Program-made: the position numbers and the translations under genes | Assembly (NCBI GenBank): GCA_945901215.1 | Contig: CAMDKE010000205.1 | Location: forward strand, 1-5,270 | DNA length: 5,270 nt | Direction of reading: 5' to 3' | Source of the DNA: Comamonas sp. lk | Lineage (GTDB): Bacteria; Pseudomonadota; Gammaproteobacteria; Burkholderiales; Burkholderiaceae_C | Notes under the pieces: generated by a model | The model's database searches: none | Told to the model about the DNA's origin: nothing | Seen by the model: only the letters and a program-made list of their open reading frames with translations | Shown here: piece after piece, positions 1 to 5,270 of the stretch | Numbering within the stretch: the stretch's first letter is position 1 | How the letters are laid out: each line of letters opens with the position of its first letter

Positions 1-209
1 CCGAGGTCAGCTTTGCGGCAGAGCCCCTGGGCATTGATGCCCTGCTGCGGGAACACAGCAGCGCGCCCACGTTTCGCAGCGCAGATTGGACGGACGCCTA
101 TCTGGCAGCGTTTGCGCAATCGGCGGGGCTGCGCTTGGTGTCGTTTGACAAGGGCTTTGTCCATTACCAGGGCTTGGCTTTGCTGCCGCTGACGGCCACC
201 CTCGCATAA
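1..209 (+). CDS. PIN-domain, VapC-type toxin ribonuclease, 3' fragment
   Basis: This is the C-terminal part (68 codons, reading from base 3, TAA stop at 207-209) of a PIN-domain protein; the start lies left of the window. VapC toxins of type II toxin-antitoxin systems are Mg-dependent ribonucleases that cut tRNA or rRNA and are neutralised by a VapB partner. The visible part carries the two late acidic metal-binding positions of the PIN fold: the Asp in the WTDAYLAAFA helix (visible residue 31) and the Asp in LVSFDKGF (visible residue 49). The spacing and the short tail after them are typical of VapC proteins of about 130-140 residues. The early Asp and Glu of the active site, and any vapB antitoxin gene, would be outside the window. 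It converges on the minus-strand genes and is not part of their operon. A stand-alone PIN-domain protein without an antitoxin cannot be excluded. Confidence 0.72.
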   Translation, partial: EVSFAAEPLGIDALLREHSSAPTFRSADWTDAYLAAFAQSAGLRLVSFDKGFVHYQGLALLPLTATLA

Positions 210-258
210 GCGCCTTAAAGACCTATTGGCCCTGTGAAAACTCGGGCCTGCCCCGGTG
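210..258. terminator. Convergent intergenic gap with terminator-like inverted repeats
   Basis: This 49-bp gap separates the stop codons of two converging genes. It contains GGCCC (228-232) paired with GGGCC (244-248) across an 11-nt loop that includes AAAA. It also contains an overlapping CGGG (243-246)/CCCG (252-255) stem. Read on the minus strand, the second stem is followed two bases later by TTTT (240-237), which is the layout of a weak Rho-independent terminator for the minus-strand operon. The stems are only 4-5 bp, so this call rests mainly on its position. Confidence 0.3.
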
Positions 259-720
259 CTAAGCCACCAAGCTATAAGCCCCCAACTGCTCCCCCACGGT
301 GCGCAAGACCGCCACATCTTGCTCGCCACGCAGGCCACTAAAGGCCAGCACCAGGCGCTCACCAGTGGTGGTTTCAGCCTCCACGCCGCCTTGCCAGCCG
401 ATGAACTCGGGGTGGGGAATGCCAGAGGCGTCGGGGTTGAGCTGGCCGGTGTAGACCAGTGCCTCAAAGCTGCCGGTGGCGTGGCCGGTGCGCCATACCT
501 GCAGCGCTTTTTTGTGGGCCACCAGGGCGGCCTGGCGCTGGCGTACCGGGTCGGCGCCGTAGATGCGCATGGCGGTGTTGCCTTCGTCGTCCATGGCGCA
601 CAGCACGCAGTTACCCTGGCCAATAGACCAGTCTTCTGACGCCTGCAGCACCGTGGGCAGCATGCGGGCAATCTCGTCGCCAATGGCGTTGCTCAGGGTT
701 TGAAAGTCGGGTCGGTTCAC
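259..720 (-). CDS. GlcG/HbpS-like (DUF336) putative heme-binding protein
   Basis: This encodes a soluble 153-residue protein without a signal peptide. The fold family is inferred from a pattern typical of GlcG/HbpS (DUF336, 'heme-degrading') proteins. There is a beta strand ending in a small acidic turn (VLCAMDDEGNTAMRIYGAD, residues 39-57). An Ala/Lys-rich helix leads into a VWRTGHATG turn (75-83), and a late GGVEAE strand (111-116) is followed by FSGLRGEQD (127-135). Members bind heme or act as small sensors or accessory proteins; the actual ligand here is unknown. The start is GTG (718-720), supported by a GAGGA ribosome-binding site 7 bases upstream; the stop is TAG (259-261). It is the last gene of the minus-strand run, 17 bp after the dehydrogenase, so co-transcription is likely. 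The link to the cellulase upstream is unclear, and family assignment is moderately sure. Confidence 0.55.
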   Translation of the reverse strand: MNRPDFQTLSNAIGDEIARMLPTVLQASEDWSIGQGNCVLCAMDDEGNTAMRIYGADPVRQRQAALVAHKKALQVWRTGHATGSFEALVYTGQLNPDASGIPHPEFIGWQGGVEAETTTGERLVLAFSGLRGEQDVAVLRTVGEQLGAYSLVA

Positions 721-737
721 GCAAATATCCTCGGTTC

Positions 738-1445
738 TTAATAATCAATTTGTTGGGTGCCGTGCCAGAACTTGCCGGTTTCTTCCCAGGGCAGGGCGCA
801 GACTTCCAGGGTGCGGCGTGCGCCGTCGGCGGGCTCGCCCGGCGCGTTGGGGCCGCCCAAGTCGGTGCGCAGCCAGCCGGGGTCTAGCGCGTTCACGGCC
901 ACCTGGCCGCGCAACTCGCCCGCCCATAGCAAAGACATGCCGTTGAGCGCGTACTTGGTCAGGCGGTAGGTCGGCATGTCGGGCGTTTCGCGCAGCGCTT
1001 GCAGGGTTCCGGCGCCCGAGCTGAGGTTGATCACGCGGGGCTCACGCCCTTTTTTCAGCAAGGGCACCAGGCGGTAAATCAGCTCGTGCTGGGCAAACAC
1101 GTTGATGCGCCACTGCTCATTAAGCATCTCCAGGCCTTCTTCGTACCAGTCTTTCTTAAAGACCTGCACGGCGGCGTTGTTGACCAAGATGTCGAGCGAA
1201 TCCCACTGTGCGGCCACTGCACTGGCAATGGTGGCCGGGGCGCTGGCGTCGGCCAGGTCGGCCAGGACGGGGGTGAAGTCGCCCAGGGTTTTGAATTCTT
1301 CGGCGGCCTTGGCCAGCCGGTCCGCGTCGCGCGCGGTGCCGATGACGTGGGCACCGGCTTTGAGAAAGAGCTTGGTGCTCTCATAGCCTACGCCGCGCGA
1401 GGCGCCGGTAAGCACTATGCGTTTGCCGTTCAAATTGGCTGTCAT
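738..1445 (-). CDS. Short-chain dehydrogenase/reductase (classical SDR)
   Basis: This encodes a 235-residue cytosolic NAD(P)-dependent oxidoreductase, the usual length for a single-domain classical SDR. Visible motifs, in order, are the Rossmann cofactor-binding loop TGASRGVG (13-20), the acidic position in VLADLAD (60-66) that contacts adenine, NNAAV (89-93), the active-site Asn in INVF (114-117), the catalytic Ser in NLSSGAG (probably Ser143), Tyr160 and Lys164 in YRLTK, and the DPGW loop (188-191) after the active site. All catalytic residues are present, so the enzyme should be active. ARD at 38-40 after the second strand suggests an Arg that may favour NADP(H). The ATG start at 1443-1445 has AAGGA 8 bases upstream. 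The gene starts 25 bp after the GH9 stop and ends 17 bp before the DUF336 gene, so it may share their transcript. The substrate cannot be read from sequence; carbonyl or sugar-derived aldehyde reduction are both possible. Confidence 0.9.
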   Translation of the reverse strand: MTANLNGKRIVLTGASRGVGYESTKLFLKAGAHVIGTARDADRLAKAAEEFKTLGDFTPVLADLADASAPATIASAVAAQWDSLDILVNNAAVQVFKKDWYEEGLEMLNEQWRINVFAQHELIYRLVPLLKKGREPRVINLSSGAGTLQALRETPDMPTYRLTKYALNGMSLLWAGELRGQVAVNALDPGWLRTDLGGPNAPGEPADGARRTLEVCALPWEETGKFWHGTQQIDY

Positions 1446-1470
1446 TGGATGTGTCCTTGTAGAAGAGTGG

Positions 1471-3801
1471 TTAGGGTGTTTTTTTCGGCTGGTACTGGCT
1501 ATTTAGGTAGGAGGTGATCCAGACCAGCGGCGCGTTCCAGTTGATGGCGACTTCGTTCACGCTCCAGGCTTCGCCGTGGTCGGCGTAGCACTTTTGCGGT
1601 GGGCAGCCTGCAATGCCCATGGCTTTGACATAGGGGTCTTGCAACGAACTGTTAGGGCCACCAGAGAGCACGCCGGGCGGCACGCTGGGGAAGCGGCTAT
1701 TGGCTTGTTTGGCCCAAAAGCGGTGGTGGGGGTTGAGCAGGGGTTTGCTGCCATAGCCACTCACATAGGACTGCCCCAGGCCGTTGCGCCCGAGCAGGTA
1801 GTCCAGGCTCAGCACAGAGGCGTCCACATATTTGGCGTTGGGCGCTAGGTCGTTGGCTATGGACAACATGATGGCGTTATTGGCCACAAAGCTGGTGGAC
1901 CCCCAGGGGTATTTGCCACTCGGCCCCGCGTTAAACGGATAGCGGTAGGCCTGCTGCCCCACCAGGGCCAGGTAGCTGTCGGCCGTGCCCAGCACCTTTT
2001 TGCGCTGCTGTTCGCGCTCTGGCGCGCTCAAGTTGTTCGGCACTATCGCCAGGGATATGGTGCCCATCGCATCGGTTTTGGCCCAGTTCATGGGGCTGGG
2101 CACGCCGTCCACCTGTGCGGTCATGGTGTTCCAGTACCGCGACGCCAGCAGGTCGGCGCGGTAACTGGGCTGGCCGGTGGTGATGAACAACTCTGCTGCG
2201 GCCCAGAAAAACTCGTCCTTGACGTCGTCATCCTCATACGCGCCGCCGCCATTGCCGTCGGTCACCTTGGCGTGCACAGCCGGGTTCTTTTTGGCAGCAG
2301 CCCAGGCCCGCTCGGCGGCAGCGAGGCAACGCGCGGCAAACGCGTCGTCAATGCCGCGCCACAGGCGCGCTGCCTGCGCGGCCACGGCCGCTAGGTTGAG
2401 CGTGGCCGAGGTGGACACGGGGTGCAGAAAGCGCTTTTGCTTGGTCTCGGCCTCGTCCGGGCGAATGCCCAAGGCGGTCCAAAACTCATCGTGGATCTTC
2501 AGGTGCACCATGCCAGCTTGCGCCGTGTCGGCCGGGGCTTGCATTTTGAGCAGAAACTCCAGCTGCCAGCGCACTTCGTCGAGCAAGTCCGACACGCCGT
2601 TGCCGCTCTCGGGAATGGTGAGGCTGCGGTCGCCCAAGGTGGCGGCGTCGCCAAACACCTTGTTGCGCTCGTACAAATTCAGCAGCGTCCAGACAGAGAT
2701 GCCGCCGTTGACCACGTACTTGCCATGGTCGCCCGCGTCGTACCAGCCCCCAGTCACATCAAGCCGGTAGTTGCAACCTGCGGTCTTGTGGCAGGGCACC
2801 GATTTGTCGCTGGTGGCGTGCCCGGCCGGGCGCTGCCACTGCGGCTGGCGCGCGTAGGGCAGGGTGATGGCGATGCCGCTTCGGTTTTGGTAGAAGAAGT
2901 TCATGGCGTCTACCGTGAGCTGTTGGTACAGATCTGCGGCAATACGAAAAGGCGTGGACTGATCACTGCCAACGGCCAACACATAGCCATCGCCCGGCGT
3001 GCCAAAGCCCGAAAAATCGACCAAGTGCACCGCGTCGCCCGACTCTTTGTCCCGCCCCAGCGGCTCGGTTTGGCCGCTGGCGACTGCCTTGCTGCCTTGC
3101 AAGAGCTGCCAGGCCAGGGGTTTGGTGGAGGCGCTTACATAGCCAGCGAGCTTGCGCCCCTGGGGAAAGTAGCCCACCTGGTTGAGCCGGATGGCCGGTG
3201 TGGGCACTACCACCGGCGGTGGTGGCGCGGTGAATTGGGGGTCGGTCAGGTAAACATCGTCAATGCATACCGAGAGCGGTTTGCCTGTACCGGCCAGCGC
3301 GCCACCCATGTGCAGCGCGAACTCGGCAGCCGGATCAGCGCTGCCTTTCATCACAAACTGCGCTTTGACCTGCTGCGGCTCGCTAGAGATGGGCAGGTTT
3401 TGCGCCCAATACTCGGTGTGGGGTGGCCCGGCCATGCCCACTTTGGCGCGTACCGTGGACGGGCGATCCGACCAAATTTTGAAGCTCACGGTGTAGGTGT
3501 GGTCCACTTGCAGCCCGAGCTGGCGTTGGCGCACCTGTACGTCCCAGGGGTTGATGCCGACGTTGCTGACCGTGGTGCACAAAGCGCCGGCTTTTATGCC
3601 CGACTGGCCCACTGCGGGGGACGATATCTCGCTCACCCAGGGCAGGCTGGACGTGCCTTCGAAACTCGCGTTTTGGATCAAACTGTTTTTTTGCAGCGCG
3701 GACGCTGCACCGGTTTGGGCTTGGCTGTTACAGCACAGGACGATACATGCAGCGGCCAAAAGGCCTGAGCCATGCATGCGGGTGGGGTAAGTAGGGTACA
3801 T
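1471..3801 (-). CDS. Secreted GH9 glycoside hydrolase (endoglucanase type) with CBM4/9-like module
   Basis: This encodes a 776-residue exported enzyme, predicted to hydrolyse beta-1,4-glucans (cellulose or related) by the inverting GH9 mechanism. Residues 1-28 form a signal peptide (hydrophobic LLAAACIVL core, cleavage likely after NSQA). Residues ~38-187 resemble a CBM4/9 carbohydrate-binding module (NSLIQNASFEG start, VCIDDVYL end). A PPPPVVVPTP linker spans ~193-202. Residues ~203-288 are the CelD-N Ig-like domain (IRLNQVGYFP start), and ~292-766 form the (alpha/alpha)6 catalytic domain. Catalytic residues are intact: Asp355 and Asp358 in GGWYDAGDHGKY (base), NPHHR at 690-694 with the conserved His, and Glu750 in NEVAINWNAPL (acid). 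No dockerin or sorting tail is visible. The ATG (3799-3801) lies 5 bp after the stop of the upstream gene and lacks a clear Shine-Dalgarno, suggesting translational coupling; an in-frame ATG at 3775-3777 is a weaker alternative. The exact substrate is not deducible. Confidence 0.95.
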   Translation of the reverse strand: MYPTYPTRMHGSGLLAAACIVLCCNSQAQTGAASALQKNSLIQNASFEGTSSLPWVSEISSPAVGQSGIKAGALCTTVSNVGINPWDVQVRQRQLGLQVDHTYTVSFKIWSDRPSTVRAKVGMAGPPHTEYWAQNLPISSEPQQVKAQFVMKGSADPAAEFALHMGGALAGTGKPLSVCIDDVYLTDPQFTAPPPPVVVPTPAIRLNQVGYFPQGRKLAGYVSASTKPLAWQLLQGSKAVASGQTEPLGRDKESGDAVHLVDFSGFGTPGDGYVLAVGSDQSTPFRIAADLYQQLTVDAMNFFYQNRSGIAITLPYARQPQWQRPAGHATSDKSVPCHKTAGCNYRLDVTGGWYDAGDHGKYVVNGGISVWTLLNLYERNKVFGDAATLGDRSLTIPESGNGVSDLLDEVRWQLEFLLKMQAPADTAQAGMVHLKIHDEFWTALGIRPDEAETKQKRFLHPVSTSATLNLAAVAAQAARLWRGIDDAFAARCLAAAERAWAAAKKNPAVHAKVTDGNGGGAYEDDDVKDEFFWAAAELFITTGQPSYRADLLASRYWNTMTAQVDGVPSPMNWAKTDAMGTISLAIVPNNLSAPEREQQRKKVLGTADSYLALVGQQAYRYPFNAGPSGKYPWGSTSFVANNAIMLSIANDLAPNAKYVDASVLSLDYLLGRNGLGQSYVSGYGSKPLLNPHHRFWAKQANSRFPSVPPGVLSGGPNSSLQDPYVKAMGIAGCPPQKCYADHGEAWSVNEVAINWNAPLVWITSYLNSQYQPKKTP

Positions 3802-3806
3802 AAGGC

Positions 3807-4499
3807 TTAGGGCAAAAGGGTGATGTATGCAACCGTGAACTGCGAGTTGCGGGCGCGAACCGGGTCGCTGGTGTCTGCGACCTCAATGGCCGAGAGGTGC
3901 TGCAGCGTTTTTGCAACGTCAACCGCATTGGCGCCGCAATAGCTGTCCGACGCAAACTTGCTCAGTGGAATTTCGTAGCTGCGCTCTTCGGGCGTGACGT
4001 ACTGCACAAAGATGGGGTAGCAGCCATTGTTTTTCGTCTTGTCGTCGGTCCCATTCAAGCGCAGGCGCAGTTTGGAGCTGTAAAGCGCTGACAGGCGAAT
4101 ACTGAGGGTCTTGTAGTTGCTGACGTCTATCGCCTTGTTGGTGCCATGCTCCACGCTCACTCCCAGACCCGACCAGGCACTGGCATTTTTAGCGACAAAG
4201 CTTCCCCGTACAAAAAGCATGCCCGCAACCACGCTCATGGGGGAGGCTATGACGTCACCGGGCTTTTCGGAGTAAGAAAAACCGTTGATGCTGCCGCCTT
4301 GCAAGGTGCTTACCGGGTTTCCAAACGTCGCCCAAGTCATTGGCGCAGCCTTGGTTTGCGCCACTGCCGGTGCGGTGGCGCCGCAAGCCATCATCGCCGC
4401 CAACAGCAGGGAGCGACGGATGGCCAAACGCAGTGGTCCCGCGAGTGCCTGTTGGGTGGACGGTTCGCAGGGTTGTGATGGGGTGTGATTGCTTTTCAC
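3807..4499 (-). CDS. Exported beta-sandwich (CBM11/CIA30-like) protein, paralogue of the upstream gene
   Basis: From the GTG start (4497-4499) this gives 230 residues. The N-terminus is long and polar, followed by IRRSLLLAAMMACGATAPAVA with cleavage likely after Ala47. The Arg pair before the hydrophobic core resembles a twin-arginine signal only loosely. The mature part (~55-230) is a single all-beta domain beginning TWATFG. It has repeated strand patterns (GLGVSVE, YKTLSIRLS, KLRLRLNGTD, YEIPLSKF, IEVADTSDPVRAR) and ends in YITLLP. The pattern resembles galactose-binding-like modules of the CBM11/CIA30 type; binding of a glucan is inferred. Cys160 and Cys188 are conserved in the paralogue and could form a disulfide. 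GTG is preferred because GAGGA lies just upstream; reading on to ATG at 4583 adds 28 residues without a good ribosome-binding site. The TAA stop is 5 bp before the GH9 start, so the two proteins are probably made together and both exported. Confidence 0.75.
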   Translation of the reverse strand: MKSNHTPSQPCEPSTQQALAGPLRLAIRRSLLLAAMMACGATAPAVAQTKAAPMTWATFGNPVSTLQGGSINGFSYSEKPGDVIASPMSVVAGMLFVRGSFVAKNASAWSGLGVSVEHGTNKAIDVSNYKTLSIRLSALYSSKLRLRLNGTDDKTKNNGCYPIFVQYVTPEERSYEIPLSKFASDSYCGANAVDVAKTLQHLSAIEVADTSDPVRARNSQFTVAYITLLP

Positions 4500-4550
4500 G
4501 GTCAGGTTCCTCAAGGTTTGGGGTGGTGCTGCGACTCTGAAGATCGCCCT

Positions 4551-4608
4551 AACTTTCATGGAGGTGCGCAACATCCCGACCATGAAAGCTCATTCACGTC
4601 AACTTTCA
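4551..4608 (-). repeat. Three TGAAAG/CTTTCA arms forming alternative hairpins
   Basis: In the minus-strand direction the order is TGAAAGTT (4608-4601), AGCTTTCATGG (4590-4580), then CCATGAAAGTT (4561-4551). The middle arm can pair with the first (6 bp, 14-nt loop) or with the third (11 pairs including one G-U wobble, 18-nt loop), but not with both. As DNA, the middle and third arms form a near-perfect inverted repeat that could be an operator; as RNA they could form an attenuator-like switch. Both roles are inferred from sequence only. Confidence 0.4.
4567..4582 (-). promoter_or_regulatory. Candidate sigma-54 (-24/-12) promoter
   Basis: The minus-strand sequence TGGTCGGGATGTTGCG matches the RpoN pattern TGG-N3-G-N4-TTGC with the correct GG to GC spacing. 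The initiation site would fall about 12 bases downstream, around 4556, some 57 bases before the GTG start. That placement suits the CBM-like/GH9 gene pair and would exclude the in-frame ATG codons further upstream. The three bases between TGG and the conserved G do not match the CAC consensus. A chance match is possible, and no upstream activator site is identified. No convincing sigma-70 -35/-10 pair was seen in the gap. Confidence 0.3.
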
Positions 4609-4629
4609 GGAAGGCGCGCGGCGCCCTCC
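4609..4629 (-). terminator. GC-rich intergenic hairpin, terminator-like or mRNA-stabilising
   Basis: In the minus-strand transcript GGAGGGCGC pairs with GCGCCTTCC around a CGC loop, giving nine base pairs including one G-U wobble. In the opposite transcript the same position would be an A-C mismatch, so the stem is better formed in RNA of the gene direction. It lies 53 bp beyond the stop codon of the upstream paralogue. No T-run follows, so it is not a standard Rho-independent terminator. It may cause partial termination or protect the 3' end of the upstream message. Confidence 0.4.
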
Positions 4630-4682
4630 GGTATGGAAGTTACTTCAGGTTGAACGCGCCAGCGTTGGGAGAGCCAGGCCCA

Positions 4683-5270
4683 TCAGGGCAGCAGGCTGAT
4701 GGCGCCGATGCTGAAGTTGGAGGCGCGGGCTTTCACCGGGTCGCTGGTGTCGGCCACTTCAACCATGGCAAAGCGCGGCAAGGTTTTGGCAACCGTGGCG
4801 CCATTGGCACCGCAATAGGCCTCGGGCGCGAAGCGCGAGAACGGGATTTCATACACCGTGTCTTTTGCGGTGACCGCTTGGGTAAAGCTGGGGAAGCAGC
4901 CGCTGTCGCGCACCTTGATGTCGGTGCCGTTCAAGCGCAGGCGCAGTTTGCCGCCGTTGGGTGCGGCAAGGCGAATGCGTAGGGACTTGTAGCCCGAGGC
5001 GTCCATAGGTTGGTTATTGCCCGCTTCGATACTTACGCCCAAACCGGCCCAGGCGCTACCGCCCTTGGCCACAAAGTTGCCACGCACCTGCACCATGTCG
5101 CCGTTGATGGCCAGTGCGTCCATGGCCACGTCGCCTGGCTTTTCAGAGTAGCTAAAGGTGTTGATATAGCCGCCCTGTGCAGTGGTTGCGGTGGCCGGGC
5201 CAAAGGTGGCCCATGTGAGTTCCGCCGTGGCGGGGGTGGCTGCGGGCGTGGCTGCCGCAGGCGCAGCAGT
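4683..5270 (-). CDS. Exported or modular beta-sandwich (CBM11/CIA30-like) protein, 3' part
   Basis: The gene runs off the right edge; 195 codons are visible, ending in TAG... read as CTGCTGCCC-stop at 4683-4685. The visible part begins with a low-complexity Ala/Thr/Pro stretch (residues 1-17). This is either the end of an export signal and mature N-terminus, as in the downstream paralogue, or a linker behind another module such as a catalytic domain. From TWATFG (19-24) it aligns along its whole length with the downstream paralogue. By hand count about 100 of ~176 aligned positions are identical, including FSYSEKPGDV, KLRLRLNGTD, YCGAN and EVADTSDPV. Cys125 and Cys153 match the paralogue's two Cys. 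Polysaccharide binding is inferred from fold resemblance and the neighbouring GH9 gene. The true start is outside the window; an in-frame GTG at 5127-5129 would cut into the conserved domain and is not a plausible start. Confidence 0.75.
   Translation of the reverse strand, partial: TAAPAAATPAATPATAELTWATFGPATATTAQGGYINTFSYSEKPGDVAMDALAINGDMVQVRGNFVAKGGSAWAGLGVSIEAGNNQPMDASGYKSLRIRLAAPNGGKLRLRLNGTDIKVRDSGCFPSFTQAVTAKDTVYEIPFSRFAPEAYCGANGATVAKTLPRFAMVEVADTSDPVKARASNFSIGAISLLP

Larger units (their letters stand above)
4500..4682. other. 183-bp intergenic region between the two paralogous genes
   Basis: This is the only sizeable non-coding stretch in the window. In the minus-strand direction it holds a 9-bp GC hairpin, a set of TGAAAG/CTTTCA arms able to form alternative stems, a sigma-54-like promoter motif, and the GAGGA ribosome-binding site (about 4508-4513) for the GTG start. 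There is also a small palindrome GAAGT-T-ACTTC at 4636-4646. No credible separate small gene is seen. The reading frame of the downstream gene stays open upstream to ATG 4583 but without a good ribosome-binding site. Confidence 0.6.
3810..5216 (-). repeat. Tandem duplication of the CBM-like domain coding sequence
   Basis: The domain copies occupy about 3810-4337 and 4686-5216, in the same orientation. They are clearly related at protein level but diverged at DNA level. The longest exact shared stretch I noticed is 21 bp (4054-4074 and 4930-4950), inside the KLRLRLNGTD-coding segment. The divergence implies an old duplication kept under selection rather than a recent copying event. Confidence 0.7.

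Noticed and set aside
256..639. Plus-strand open frame opposite the DUF336 gene
   Set aside because: It mirrors the codon structure of the minus-strand gene, which has a good ribosome-binding site and a family-like sequence.
1479..1485. Seven-T run (A7 in the GH9 gene) as a slippage site or terminator tract
   Set aside because: It encodes the KKT near the C-terminus, no stable hairpin precedes it in either direction, and slippage there would change only the last few residues.
999..1517. Plus-strand open frame opposite the dehydrogenase
   Set aside because: The minus strand encodes a complete SDR with all motifs; the opposite frame has no family features.
2422..3768. A 448-codon plus-strand open frame antisense to the GH9 gene
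   Set aside because: It lies wholly inside a gene with intact GH9 catalytic motifs, and its translation shows no recognisable domain. Long antisense frames are expected in GC-rich coding DNA.
3727..3777. Lipoprotein signal in the GH9 enzyme (Cys residues at 19, 23 and 24)
   Set aside because: None of the Cys is preceded by a proper Leu-Ala/Ser-Gly/Ala lipobox; signal peptidase I cleavage after NSQA fits better.
4500..4583. 28-residue N-terminal extension of the complete paralogue from ATG 4583
   Set aside because: It lacks a good ribosome-binding site, would place the signal peptide unusually far from the start, and its ATG lies in the inverted-repeat arm upstream of the candidate transcription start. 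GTG at 4499 has GAGGA upstream.
4485..4982. Plus-strand open frame spanning the intergenic gap and the end of the upstream paralogue
   Set aside because: It overlaps a clearly conserved minus-strand domain, and its translation is low-complexity without motifs.
1..5270. CRISPR array, tRNA, rRNA, insertion sequence or integrase
   Set aside because: No regularly spaced repeats, cloverleaf, rRNA-like sequence, transposase motif or terminal inverted repeats were seen on either strand.

Overview
The window is GC-rich and almost fully coding. The gene style, with frequent GTG starts, GC-rich third codon positions and the kinds of proteins encoded, suggests a betaproteobacterium, most likely Burkholderiales and possibly Comamonadaceae such as Rhodoferax relatives. 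That assignment is an inference from sequence character, not from a marker gene.

Layout: the left edge (1-209, plus strand) holds the last 68 codons of a PIN-domain, VapC-type ribonuclease toxin. A short convergent intergenic gap (210-258) with terminator-like inverted repeats follows. Everything else is on the minus strand. Read in the direction of transcription (right to left) the order is: (i) the 3' part of a secreted beta-sandwich protein with an Ala/Thr/Pro-rich N-terminal stretch (4683 to beyond 5270); (ii) a 183-bp gap with a strong GC hairpin, mutually exclusive TGAAAG stem arms and a sigma-54-like -24/-12 motif; (iii) a complete exported paralogue of the first protein (3807-4499); (iv) after only 5 bp, a complete 776-residue secreted glycoside hydrolase family 9 enzyme (1471-3801) with an N-terminal CBM4/9-like module and a CelD-N Ig-like domain; (v) after 25 bp, a classical short-chain dehydrogenase (738-1445); (vi) after 17 bp, a small GlcG/HbpS-like (DUF336) putative heme-binding protein (259-720).

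The biological core is a beta-glucan or cellulose utilisation block. Two exported paralogous modules, which look like CBM11/CIA30-type galactose-binding folds, are encoded immediately upstream of a GH9 endoglucanase-type enzyme, and one of them is apparently coupled translationally to it. The SDR and DUF336 genes are close enough to be co-transcribed, but their functional link to glucan breakdown is not evident. The most novel element is the duplicated small exported module family beside the GH9 gene. I do not recognise it as a named family, and it may be an accessory glucan-binding factor.
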